This document shows positions 1 through 7,170 of a stretch of 13,773 nt of DNA, in pieces. The first letter of the stretch is position 1, and every line of letters begins with the position of its first letter. The stretch is taken from positions 1-13,773 of the forward strand of contig JAHBMJ010003035.1 of NCBI GenBank assembly GCA_018398765.1, written 5' to 3'. The stretch comes from Chromera velia (Eukaryota; Sar; Chromeraceae). The translations under genes were made by a program, and so were the position numbers. The notes under the pieces were generated by a model. It was not told where the DNA came from. It made no database searches and saw only the letters and a program-made list of their open reading frames with translations.

Positions 1-1
1 C

Positions 2-154
2 CAGCATCAGAATGAGCTTAAAAAGAAAATTGCAAAGATGGGAGATAACGCCACTCTGCTTCCTCACGTTATCTCCACCACCATAGAGGGTCAGGTTCCA
101 TTTCCTTCTTCAGTGAAGCCCCTGTTTATCTTTTTCAAAACCAATTTTTTATAG
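2..154 (+). CDS. Possible partial exon entering from the left edge
   Basis: A reading frame is open from the left edge to TAG at 152-154. Its first part is hydrophilic (NELKKKIAKMGDN, then LLPHVISTTIEGQ) and has the base composition of coding DNA. From about position 125 the sequence turns abruptly AT-rich, so a real exon would probably end earlier. Candidate donor-like sites are GAG|GGTCAG and CAG|GTTCCA near 90-97. I do not recognise the family; a charged helical start followed by a short hydrophobic stretch is all that can be seen. It could also be chance open frame, since only about 35 codons have normal composition. Confidence 0.3.
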   Translation, partial: QHQNELKKKIAKMGDNATLLPHVISTTIEGQVPFPSSVKPLFIFFKTNFL

Positions 155-197
155 TTATAAACTATATTAAAAAAAAAAAAAATCAAAAATGTAGCCC

Positions 198-212
198 GGG
201 GGGGACCCCCCC
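198..212. repeat. G7-A-C7 palindrome
   Basis: Seven G, one A and seven C form a perfect odd palindrome inside otherwise AT-rich DNA. It follows CCC, so the G run is preceded by a short complementary run as well. The base composition is in sharp contrast to its surroundings. Confidence 0.8.
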
Positions 213-601
213 TTAATTAATTTAGGAATATATTCCTGAATATATTCCTGATTATATTACTTTTGAAGTGAGTAACTAGTGAATAAATATATTCCATGAT
301 TAAACACCTTTGGCTTTTTTATATATTCTAAACAGGTTTTTAGAACTCTTTACAGACTGTTTATACGCCGTTAGGACACTGGAATGCTCAAAGATGACTA
401 GCATGAACTTTTGGGTTTTATGCCTCAATCCATAGACCGTTCTAGAAGACAAAAGTCGCGGAACAATCAAAAAAGCTAGAAAAGACTTTCTTAATTTTAA
501 TTTATCATTATATTTTATTTATTTTGTTTTATGAAGTGTGTTTAAATGATATTCTAACATCAGACTACATGTGATTTTTAAGTTTGAGAGTCATTTAGCT
601 T

Positions 602-671
602 GGTACCGAAAGATCCGATCCGAAATCCGATACCGACCCCCCCTCTGGTACCGAGGTACCGAAAGTACCGA
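602..671. repeat. TACCGA motif cluster
   Basis: The motif (G)GTACCGA or ATACCGA occurs at about 602, 630, 647, 655 and 665, interspersed with ATCCGAT-type variants and a C7 run. GGTACC is self-complementary, so the copies can also pair with each other. It may be an internal repeat of a degenerate mobile element. Confidence 0.6.
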
Positions 672-775
672 GACTTAACAACACTGGCAACACGAGAACA
701 ACTACTAACAATACACGTTTTCCGGGTATTAGATCGATAGTAAGGTCTGTATTAATTTATAAAAACTTACTAAAA

Positions 776-835
776 AGGGATGATATCTGATATATCGATC
801 CGATATTTTTCGACATCGATACGATAGTCATCCCT
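776..835. repeat. Imperfect 60-bp inverted repeat (hairpin)
   Basis: The outer arms AGGGATGA and TCATCCCT are exact reverse complements. Inside them TATCGAT and ATCGATA pair around a short T-rich loop, with a few mismatches between outer and inner stems. The compact form resembles a small foldback element or cruciform-prone sequence; a regulatory role is not shown. Confidence 0.65.
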
Positions 836-900
836 AAAATTGATACATTAAAAATAATTTTTAAAAAATATATGAAAATATATAAAAAATTGATATCATT

Positions 901-1790
901 TTCATTTTTTATACACTTTTATAGGAGAAGGAAGGAAAGCAGTCCGTCAGTCAGGAAAACTGTCAGTGAGCAGATCGATCTGTTTAATTGTCTTTTTCTG
1001 TTTCTATTCCCTCACCTACCCACAACTGTGTTGAGCATTGGTCTTCATCTCTTGTCATCGGGAGCCTCTCTCTCTCCCTTCCCTGTTGCTTCTCTCATCT
1101 CCCGCCGCAAGTGACATGAGGCGATCCAAACAGGCACGTTCGTTGTTTTCTAAGAACAATTCCCGCCCGAGTCCCCGCCCCACTACTTCATGCACTGATC
1201 GAAAGGAGTAGACTGAGTCGAGTAAGTGTCTAAATGTCTATGTGCATGAGAGCGTGGATGGTTGTACGTTTTCATGCATGGAAGTATGAGACTGATTGCG
1301 CAATGCTGAAGTGGTTCAAGCTTTTTCTCGGTCAACACTCCCTTGCATATTTGTACGTCTAATTACCACCCTCCCTTTCTTGTGGATCGATGGAAAGACG
1401 GAACGAACGAACGAACAAACGATGGAACGAATGAATGAAGGGAGGAAGGAAGGAAGGAACGAATGAAGAAAAGGAGGGGAGATGATACTGGACCGATAGA
1501 TACACGGAGAATGGGCTTGCACTCATTATCTTCTTCGCATCTGCAATCAAACAGCCACTGCAATGCACGAGGCTGCGTTGGACCCCCGGTCTCTCCCGCA
1601 GTGAATGACCCAACCCCCTGCAACAAAAAAGCAGAGAGACGCGCTGACAAAAACCATCCGAGCTCTCATCCAATGGAGTGCTTATCAGTCAATCTTTTCA
1701 TTCATTCACTCGACTAGTATGGATCTATGGATGAATCGCTGCAGTTGTGGTGGTTTCGGTTTCTATCTTTCAAGTGATGCAAGGACTTCT
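901..1790. other. Non-coding spacer
   Basis: Composition returns to a balanced level after about 900, but no frame shows convincing protein character. It holds short C/T-rich stretches, a purine tetranucleotide repeat at 1396-1466 and scattered short ORFs that contradict each other across frames. I see no RNA gene. Confidence 0.5.
1396..1466. repeat. Purine-rich tetranucleotide repeat (GAAC/GAAT/GGAA)n
   Basis: Successive short runs of GAAC, GAAT and GGAA units form a degenerate microsatellite on the plus strand. On the minus strand it produces spurious PSFLPSF- and SFVRSF-type ORFs. Confidence 0.8.
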
Positions 1791-1796
1791 TGCAAC

Positions 1797-2048
1797 GGCG
1801 AAGCACCCATTGACAGACCTTCGGGGCCCGCGGCCCAGGCGACGACGAACAGCAGAAGAAACGCGGACGAACGCATCCCCGCAACAAGCCAAGCCGAGGG
1901 AAACCAGGAACACAGGCAGCGACCGCCGAAGGAGGCAGACAGGGGCACCGGGAGCAAACGCCAAGCGAGAAACAAACGCCAAGAGCGGGTCGCAGCAGCA
2001 GAAGCGGCTGCAGAAGAACCGGCACCGGCTGGGGTGGCGGTGACTTAG
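1797..2048 (+). CDS. Low-confidence last exon of a convergent gene, basic/Ala-rich
   Basis: The frame ending in TAG at 2046-2048 encodes a polar, basic, probably disordered segment rich in Arg, Lys, Gln and Glu, finishing with an Ala/Glu/Pro stretch (AAAEAAAEEPAPAG) that looks like a natural C-terminus. An acceptor-like site lies at about 1770 after a pyrimidine tract (ctatctttcaag). Against it, two other frames are also open here, including a plus frame ending at 2043, as expected for GC-rich low-complexity DNA. If real, it runs tail-to-tail into the minus-strand gene that stops at 2045-2047. No family is recognised. Confidence 0.2.
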   Translation, partial: GEAPIDRPSGPAAQATTNSRRNADERIPATSQAEGNQEHRQRPPKEADRGTGSKRQARNKRQERVAAAEAAAEEPAPAGVAVT

Positions 2049-2548
2049 AGGGCAGACTTCGCTGTGGCTGCTCTCTTTGGAATGATCTGCGCTTTGGGGA
2101 TGACCTTTGCCTTCGGAATGATTCCTGCTGCTGTACTGGCAGGTGCCGGGGCCTTCTGCTTCGCAGCGCTCGTGAGAGTGATGGCAGACTTGGCTGCGAC
2201 CACTGATACTGATTTTGCTTTTGCCTTGGGGGGTGGTGGCCCGGGACTCTTCGCAAGTGACGCAATCGCAGGTGAAAGGGGGGAGTCTGTGGGGGGGACG
2301 GCAGAGGAATGGAGGGACCCCTTTGGTTTGGGCGTAAGTTGGACTTTTATTCCAGATGAAGATGAAAAGGAAGGATGGGTCACTTTTGCCTTTGCTTTTG
2401 CCTTCACAAGAGGGGGGTTCAAGTTGGGGGAGTGCTGTAGTGAGGGTGAGGCTCTGTTGGACTCGCAGGGCGGAACACGAGGGGCGCCTCCGGAGAACCC
2501 CCCCCCTCTCTCTCTCTCCCTGGGAGGCCCCAGCAGAGGCGGCCCCAC
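2045..2548 (-). CDS. Probable 3'-terminal exon, Lys/Ala-rich low-complexity tail
   Basis: The frame ends with TAA at 2045-2047. It has Pro/Ser-rich sequence, then repeated Lys-Ala dipeptides (VKAKAKAKV, PKAKAKSVSVV) and a regular final segment with PKAKVIPKAQIIPKR, closing on AKSAL. The repeated K-A and IPKA units in one frame argue for translation, and the composition suggests an intrinsically disordered, nucleic-acid or chromatin-associated tail. I place it as the last exon of the minus-strand gene that begins near 4629 or 4144, since it is collinear and no promoter-like break is seen between. Its 5' boundary is not defined; upstream stretches are open in several frames. An antisense ORF (2064-2648, plus) looks membrane-like only because Lys/Ala codons read as Phe/Ala on the other strand. 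Confidence 0.4.
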   Translation of the reverse strand: MGPPLLGPPRERERGGGFSGGAPRVPPCESNRASPSLQHSPNLNPPLVKAKAKAKVTHPSFSSSSGIKVQLTPKPKGSLHSSAVPPTDSPLSPAIASLAKSPGPPPPKAKAKSVSVVAAKSAITLTSAAKQKAPAPASTAAGIIPKAKVIPKAQIIPKRAATAKSAL

Positions 2549-3186
2549 TGCGTCTAATTGGACCGGGTCCCCTTCCTTCCAGGATCGAGGGCAGGCAGAG
2601 GAGGAGGCGGAAGAGAGGCGCTCCCTCCGTCAGGGGAAGCAGAAGTAGACTAAGTGCCGCCCTCCGGGTCCGCCCTCCCCTCTGCTGGTGGGCACGCTGC
2701 TTCTGCTTTGACCGGGAAGGAGATGGGCAGGAACACCGAGAAGGGACGGTTGGGGTAAATCGATGAAAGTGGGTTGGGGGTGATGATTGCATGGGCCCAG
2801 AACGAGGGGGCGTGGGGGGAAATGAGGGGATCGATCCACTGAGTGACGACTGGTGGGAGACAAATCAAGGGAGAGCGGAAGAGAAGAGGGAGAGCGCGCA
2901 GGTTCGATGCCGCTGGCACCGTCTCCTTCTTTGCCTTCTTCGTTTGGGGGAGGCAAAGGCAGTCTGAGAGGCACAATTCCCTTGAAGGAAGGACGAGAGA
3001 AGGAGGATTACTGCTTCGGGCCGGCTGCTTTAGGCTGGTGCTTTGGGTTCTCCTCTTTTTCTTGCTCTATCACAGGAGGGGGATTCTTCTGGCGGGAGGG
3101 AGTTGTCTGACTTCTCTCCCTCCCTTTCGCCCCCTCCGCCCCCCTTTGCATCCACATCCAGACTCGGACCGGGAGCTAGTCTGGCT
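2549..3186 (-). other. Unresolved stretch between candidate exons
   Basis: Minus-strand frames here are Pro/Ser-rich and remain open in pieces: one frame over 3030-3275 reads as a polar segment with DVDAKGGGGG, and two overlapping frames cover 2630-2976. No single frame is favoured and no acceptor/donor pair stands out, so it may mix small exons and introns of the same gene. Confidence 0.35.
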
Positions 3187-3427
3187 TCACGACTGGGATC
3201 CGGCGGGCTCTGGGCTGCCAGTGGGGTGCCGTCGGGGGATTGGATGGTTGTGGCTGGTTTTCGGAGGGGCAACAACGCCGGACCATCGCATAGCGTTCTC
3301 AGGGTGGGTTGGACGGGCCGCGGCCATGTCTAACGCCCAGCGTTTCAGGTCAGAGTGCGAGGCCGTCACAGGGGGCTGCTTGAGGAAGAGGTCGGAAGGA
3401 TTCTTCCAAGCAAGGAAAGTACTTCCC
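3187..3427 (-). CDS. Probable internal exon of the PPPGF-motif gene
   Basis: From 3427 the frame reads GSTFLAWKNPSDLFLKQ and then HSDLKRWALDMAAARP, amphipathic and better protein character than competing frames, until a TGA at 3187-3189. The upstream exon ends in phase 2 at 3534 with a donor gtgagtatgg. An acceptor ending gtggag at 3428, after ctctttct and a possible branch sequence cctaaac, restores this frame exactly and gives a 106-nt intron (3428-3533). The true 3' end lies before 3187 at an undefined donor. No known domain is recognised. Confidence 0.4.
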
Positions 3428-3533
3428 CTCCACCCAGAAAGAGTTTAGGCGTCGAGAGACGCGGGTACTTCCCCGCACCTACTTCGTACAACTCCTCTTC
3501 ACCTAGTGAAACAGGACTCACTTCCATACTCAC

Positions 3534-4144
3534 TTGGAGGGCAAGGGGGTGGGTGTTGCTTTGCTGTTCTGCCTCTTACTGAGGATAAAGATTTTCATCT
3601 CGGCGTCGCTTTTCATTTGTAGTCCCTCCCTCTCTGCCTGACTTCTGGACATCGTCTTCCACATGAACTGGGCCACTAGGACGGACCTTTCTGTCCCGTC
3701 TGGCCCCACCCTCTTCTTCCTCGTCTCCCCCTTCTTCACACGGACCCACACCATCTCCTCTACAGGGTCCCCATTTGTTCTAGATGCGGTTACACCATTC
3801 TCTTTGCCAAGCCCTCTGGTTGCTTCTGAGAAACCCGGAAAGCCCGGTGGGGGCAGAAAAGGAGGCGCCTGAAAACCGGGAGGGGGAGACATCCTGCTGG
3901 GGTTTGGCTGAACCCCCCCAGGAAGAGTGAAGTTGAAGGCGTCTTCGCCTGCATACGAGTTGACTACGTCTGCCTTGGGGGGCCAGTTGAAACCCCCTGC
4001 CAGATTCATAGATGAAAAATTGAAAGCATCGTCTTTCGGGATCCCATGCAAAGAGCGACCGCGGAAGGTAGAGCCACTGTCCTCCTCGTCGGAGCGCATA
4101 CCGAGGTCCTCCTCCCTGGAGGGTTCAGGCAACAGCGCCATCAT
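3534..4144 (-). CDS. Main exon of a disordered protein with PPPGF and DAFNF motifs
   Basis: The longest coherent coding segment of this gene. It opens with tandem ATG codons at 4142-4144 and 4139-4141 (MMALLPEP), though it may extend upstream as an internal exon because the frame is open to about 4330. Order along the protein: an acidic/Ser segment (REEDLGMRSDEEDSGS), two DAFNF motifs flanking GGFNWPP, a proline region with PPPGF twice (PPPGFQAPPFLPPPGF), then a basic segment around VEEMVWVRVKKGETRKKR and a helical end. PPG followed by a hydrophobic residue is the ligand class recognised by GYF domains in translational repressors and splicing factors, so an adaptor role in RNA metabolism is a possible inference. 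It ends at a phase-2 donor (CCAA|gtgagt). An alternative donor is at about 3580 (CTCA|gtaaga). No named family is recognised. Confidence 0.5.
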
Positions 4145-4278
4145 TGGATGGGCACGGGAGCCGGGGATTCCGCGGGGAAGAGGGAGGGGAAGAATGCCAT
4201 TGTTCCACTTCGGGCCCCCCGTACCAGCTGCCTCGACCCGAATCCAGACGTCACACCCCTCCGGGAGCCCTCCCCACA

Positions 4279-4629
4279 ACCCGACAAGCAGAGTGCAGCC
4301 GACTGTCCGTCTCTGTTCCCTTCCTGTCGGAAGATCTGTCGAGGAACATCAGAAGATCTTCTCAACGGAAGAATCAAGTTGAACCCCCCCCTCCCCCCAC
4401 CTCTTCCCCGTTGTCCCTCCCCAGAACTTCTCCTCACACTTGGAGCGAGAAAAGACGAGTGCTGCAGAAGCCCGCTCGAGCGAAGAACACCCCCTGCCCC
4501 TCCCCGGGTCACGGGAGCAGTAAAGGAGGGAAAGGCGGAAGAGGAAGACGCGGCTTCTCCAACCGGTGGGCCCTCATCTCCAGAATTCTCTTCCATCTCT
4601 GTCACCTGCAGTTCACTCCTTCCAGGCAT
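4279..4629 (-). CDS. Candidate first exon, Ser/Gly/Arg-rich
   Basis: ATG at 4627-4629 opens a frame starting MPGRSELQ, followed by acidic and Ser-rich sequence (EMEENSGDEG, EAASSSSAF), an RGRGGGRGG stretch, and three basic-Ser motifs (LRSSG, RRSSG, RRSSD) of the kind phosphorylated by basophilic kinases. The frame differs from that of the next segment, so an intron is required; an acceptor-like ttcctcgacag lies near 4332 and possible donors include CAG|gtgaca just after the start. It could instead be 5' UTR if translation starts at 4144. The right-hand limit is set by the start codon; the left-hand limit is approximate. Confidence 0.35.
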
Positions 4630-5057
4630 TCCCACTTCTCTACTGATCTGCTTATTTCTCTGTCACCGCCCCCAGCTCGACTGACTGCATGTATATACAC
4701 ACGCACGCACAAACACAAAAATTCATTACCACACTGTGAGAGAGACAAGGAAAGAAAAGCACCAGGAGCGGGCACAAAGCTGCACGTGTATCCAAGCTGC
4801 GTGTACCGAATCTCACACTGAAAGGCGGCAGCAACGGAAGACAGTTTTCTGGGGAGAGCGGGACAGACCTTTGAATCATCTATGGCCACAGAGATGACGG
4901 ACAAGGCTGTGCTCAGTCGGAGGCTCCAATGAGGAGAGAGACAAAAAAAAAAGAAAACGATCGGATAATTCTTCTAGAAGTCCGAACAAAGGAAAACCCA
5001 TGCATACCTTGTCCCCCTTCTTCTCTGTCCGAGTCCTTCTCCTTCTCCCACCTTCTC
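4630..5057. other. Intergenic region between two minus-strand genes
   Basis: It lies between the stop of the acidic-tail gene (5058-5060) and the candidate start at 4629. It contains short CA-rich stretches near 4690-4720 and a poly-A run at about 4944. No convincing frame, TATA sequence or polyadenylation signal was found. It presumably holds the 3' UTR of one gene and the promoter or 5' UTR of the next. Confidence 0.4.
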
Positions 5058-5335
5058 TCAGGCGAACTCGTCGTCCTCCGATTCGTCACTCTCCGGGACA
5101 GCGCTTTCTTTCGTCAACACGGACTCCCATTTCCTCGTTACAGGGGGCGGCTCGCTTTAAGCCTCCCTTCTCCTCGTCTTTCCGGCCTTCTTTCTCCTTC
5201 CCTTTCATGTCCTCGTCTGCTTGACCTTTCGTTTCTTCCCCCTCCTGCCCCTCCAGGAAAACAGCAGCAGCACTATGTTGGAGCTCCACACGCATGACTT
5301 CGCATGCGTGGACCGAAGGAGAGTGCTGCGAGAGC
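5058..5335 (-). CDS. Acidic C-terminal coding segment, apparently frameshifted
   Basis: The last codons, to TGA at 5058-5060, encode a typical acidic tail (ESDESEDDEFA) preceded by TRKWESVLTKESAVP. Upstream, a different frame carries AAAVFLEGQEGEE and then a highly charged Lys/Glu/Asp segment (EDMKGKEKEGRKDEEKGG). Removing one base from the G5 run at 5143-5147 would put the two in one frame, giving an uninterrupted charged C-terminus. The alternative, an intron in purine-rich DNA without a good donor, is less attractive. An acceptor-like ctctcgcag precedes about 5335 and is itself duplicated. The charged composition suggests a coiled or disordered region. This belongs with the exon starting at 5603. 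Confidence 0.4.
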
Positions 5336-5365
5336 GACCTAAGGAGAGTGCTGCGAGAGCGAGTT
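5316..5365. repeat. 25-bp tandem duplication
   Basis: Copies 5316-5340 and 5341-5365 share 22 of 25 bases (aaggagagtgctgcgagagcg plus four variable bases). On the minus strand each copy contains gctctcgcag followed by CACTCTCC, so a possible 3' splice site has been duplicated. The unit is not a multiple of three. Confidence 0.9.
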
Positions 5366-5491
5366 TTCTTCACAGGGACAGGGAATTGAAAATTTGAGGG
5401 GAACAAGAGACTGCGGATTGTTGCAGCGAGAGCATTTCAAGAATCGCAAGGAAATGATTACTTGAATGAGCCCTTGGTTTCTTCCCATTAC

Positions 5492-5603
5492 CTCCCCGCA
5501 GCTGTTCCTTGCGCTCTTCTACCTTTCCTCTCTGCGGTAATATTTGTTGAAGCCTGCCTCTCAGGACTGAAGGACTGAAGGGAGGTGAAGTGTCAGAGAT
5601 CAT
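5492..5603 (-). CDS. Candidate first exon of the small acidic-tail gene, faintly FOP/CEP20-like
   Basis: ATG at 5601-5603 opens a 37-codon frame (MISDTSPPFSPSVLRGRLQQ...) ending at a good donor, GGGGAG|gtaatgg, in phase 1; an alternative donor AAG|gtagaa lies about 30 nt earlier in phase 0. A (TA)5 stretch lies about 17-27 nt upstream of the ATG. The pattern LRGRLQQ-ILPQRG-KVEERKEQLR followed downstream by AAVFLEGQE recalls the N-terminal dimerisation region of the centrosomal FOP/CEP20 family, where a short LRxLL...G...K..LR helix is followed by AAVFLALEE. The phases do not join neatly, so this is only a pattern match, not an identification. Confidence 0.35.
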
Positions 5604-5610
5604 TTGCAGC

Positions 5611-5637
5611 TAGTCAGACATATATATATAGTCAGAC
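5611..5637. promoter_or_regulatory. TA repeat flanked by 9-bp direct repeats, possible core promoter
   Basis: TAGTCAGAC occurs at 5611-5619 and again at 5629-5637, bracketing ATATATATA. It lies just upstream of the minus-strand ATG at 5603, a position compatible with a TATA-type promoter or 5' UTR element. No transcription start is visible, so function is inferred from position only. Confidence 0.3.
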
Positions 5638-6039
5638 TGAAAATGACTGAAAGATGCCTGTTGCAACACTGAGCGCGAAGAAAGCAAGAAGCCGAGGCCC
5701 CCCGCGCGCCGGACTGTCCGTGGCCACGCACTAAAAAGTCACGCGCACAAAAATGACCGAAAATCGGCTATATGAGAACCACAGATCGAATCGGTTCCTG
5801 GTCCCGTCCCGTCGATCACGATCCTCATTCGCGATCCTCACGAACCCACTCAGCCACCTAGCTTGAATTCCAGAGGTGTTTTGTCTGTCATATATAAGTT
5901 TCACAACATAAACATCAGAGTTCCTTACAAAAAAGCCTGATCTGCTAACCCCACTTTGTCCCGCTAGAGTGAATTGGCGCATCGTGATTTTATATTCACG
6001 GAGACGGGTCGGAGTGCGTCCCGTCCTGTCTACCCTTTG
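5638..6039. other. Divergent intergenic region, shared promoter zone
   Basis: It separates the minus-strand gene starting at 5603 from ISCA1. It contains a near-duplicate cgatcctca pair at about 5818-5840 and a TATATAA at 5891-5897, about 190 bp upstream of the ISCA1 ATG. An 83-codon minus-strand ORF (5731-5982) lies here but lacks supporting features. Confidence 0.45.
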
Positions 6040-6081
6040 ATGAATTCGTTGTTGACCCTGATGGCAATTGTAGACGATTGA
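6040..6081 (+). other. Upstream ORF preceding ISCA1
   Basis: ATG at 6040-6042 opens a 13-codon frame (MNSLLTLMAIVDD) ending at TGA 6079-6081, two bases before the main ATG at 6084. It overlaps neither in frame nor in sequence with the main coding region. If the transcript begins upstream of 6040, scanning ribosomes would meet it first, and the tight stop-to-start spacing would affect reinitiation. Confidence 0.45.
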
Positions 6082-6083
6082 CA

Positions 6084-6458
6084 ATGGCCAGCAGATTGCC
6101 GAGGAAGCAACTCTTTTCGCTGACTCAGTCGGCAGCTTCTCGTATCAAGCAGCTGATGGCTGCGCGTTCCGCAAAAAGTAGTCAGGCAGACGATTTGTTT
6201 GGAGTCAGAGTTGGATTGAAGAGGCGGGGGTGCAACGGTCTTTCCTACACAATGAATTACGTCACAAAAGACCAAGTGGGGAAGATGGACGAAGTCATAA
6301 AGGACCAGGAGGTGACTGTAGTTGTGGACGCGAATGCCGTCATGTACGTGGCAGGAACTCAGATGGACTATGTGACAGACGCTCTGGGGTCGGAGTTTGT
6401 GTTCAACAATCCGAACAAAAAGAGCGAGTGCGGGTGCGGACAAAGTTTCAACGTCTGA
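6084..6458 (+). CDS. ISCA1: ISCA1-like A-type iron-sulfur cluster assembly protein
   Basis: A complete 124-residue ORF. A-type carriers bind and deliver Fe-S clusters, in eukaryotes mainly for late mitochondrial [4Fe-4S] maturation with ISCA2 and IBA57. The three invariant cluster-ligand cysteines are present: Cys50 in RRGCNGLSY and Cys116/Cys118 in the C-terminal ECGCGQSFNV. The family core runs from about residue 10 (LFSLTQSAASRIKQLM) to the end, with VRVGLKRRGC, a GTQMDYV strand and EFVFNNPN in the usual order. RGCNGLSYT and SEFVFNNPN are closer to eukaryotic ISCA1 than to bacterial IscA. The start is the ATG in acaATGGCC; a TTG two codons upstream is not a eukaryotic start. Only about nine residues precede the core, with two Arg and one Lys and no room for a standard mitochondrial presequence. 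No intron is needed. Confidence 0.95.
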   Translation: MASRLPRKQLFSLTQSAASRIKQLMAARSAKSSQADDLFGVRVGLKRRGCNGLSYTMNYVTKDQVGKMDEVIKDQEVTVVVDANAVMYVAGTQMDYVTDALGSEFVFNNPNKKSECGCGQSFNV

Positions 6459-7170
6459 TATGATCAGATGCATGGACAGAAGGTTTTTTGTACTGGTGAG
6501 TCCTCTTTTCTTGGTCACTGTCTCTTTGAGTTGGCTTTTTTTGTCCCACGTGCTCTCTCCCACACTTCATTCGCCTCCTTTCCTCTCTTCTTGACTGTCA
6601 ACTTGCCCCTTCCTCTCTGGTTTACTTTTGCGAAGTTTTGTTTCTCCTTCACAAATCTGATGGAGCAGAAGACCAAATGGGTGCCTCCCTGTTCCTCTGA
6701 CCTCTTCTAGCGTTGCTTGGTTCGTTCGAAGGAAGACAAGGCGCTCCGCCCGAAGGTTTGGTTCTTCCCGACGCCCCCAGTCTCTTCTCTGCCCTGGTTT
6801 TTCTAAAAATGGCTGAAAAGGAGATAGCTCCAAGGCTACCTGGATTCGCTGTTCTCGTACCACCCCTTTGTGGTCCTTCAGGACGGGAAAAAAATCAACC
6901 ATTTCTTATCTCCGTGATCTGGTTCGAAGCTCGAAAACGAGAACGAAGCAGATGGACTGAAGCCCAAACCGAATTCGCAGTGTGTACAATAAGTTCGATC
7001 ATCATGATGCAGAGGAACTGAAGCCTCGAACGCAGGGACTCTTCTTGTCAACCGGATTACCCACTTCCTGTCAGTAGTCCTCTCGATGCCTGCCTTCTCT
7101 TGTCCTTTTTCTTTTCCCTGGATTTTCTTCTTTGCCCCTGCCTGAAGCGAAGCACTTGACAAACAAAGGA
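6459..7170. other. Downstream flank of ISCA1, probably 3' UTR and spacer
   Basis: The plus strand is pyrimidine-rich immediately after the ISCA1 stop. No AATAAA signal is seen. A 70-codon ORF starting in a good context at about 6809 (aaaATGGCTGAAAAG) is present but shows no recognisable domain and no conserved-looking motif. The rest has no credible coding frame. Confidence 0.45.

Larger units (their letters stand above)
155..900. other. AT-rich gene-free block
   Basis: There is no credible ORF here. The block is strongly AT-rich compared with the flanking DNA and contains poly-A, a G7-A-C7 palindrome at 198-212, a perfect 14-bp palindrome at 224-237 inside a repeated aatatattcctg motif, a TACCGA repeat cluster at 602-671 and an imperfect hairpin at 776-835. 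It could be a decayed transposable element or an AT-rich spacer. No terminal inverted repeats or target-site duplication could be defined. Confidence 0.6.

Noticed and set aside
602-671. CRISPR-like spaced repeat
   Set aside because: The TACCGA units are too short, unevenly spaced and palindromic, and the genome is eukaryotic.
872-1114. 80-codon plus-strand ORF with Phe/Leu-rich sequence
   Set aside because: It starts in AT-rich DNA and passes into T/C-rich DNA; the hydrophobicity is compositional.
1714-2265. Minus-strand Ser/Arg-rich ORF overlapping the 3' end of the PPPGF gene
   Set aside because: An SR-like composition is visible near 2100-2200, but the downstream half becomes Leu/Cys-rich without structure, and the competing frame ends more naturally at 2045.
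2064-2648. Plus-strand ORF with hydrophobic, membrane-like start
   Set aside because: It is antisense to the Lys/Ala repeats of the minus-strand exon; the Phe-Ala repeats follow directly from that, and no splice or promoter support exists.
5731-5982. 83-codon minus-strand ORF (MRQFTLAGQ...) in the divergent intergenic region
   Set aside because: The composition is moderately protein-like, but it overlaps the presumed promoter zone and has no family, splice or context support.
6030-6563. 177-codon minus-strand ORF over ISCA1
   Set aside because: It is the antisense shadow of a clearly conserved plus-strand gene.
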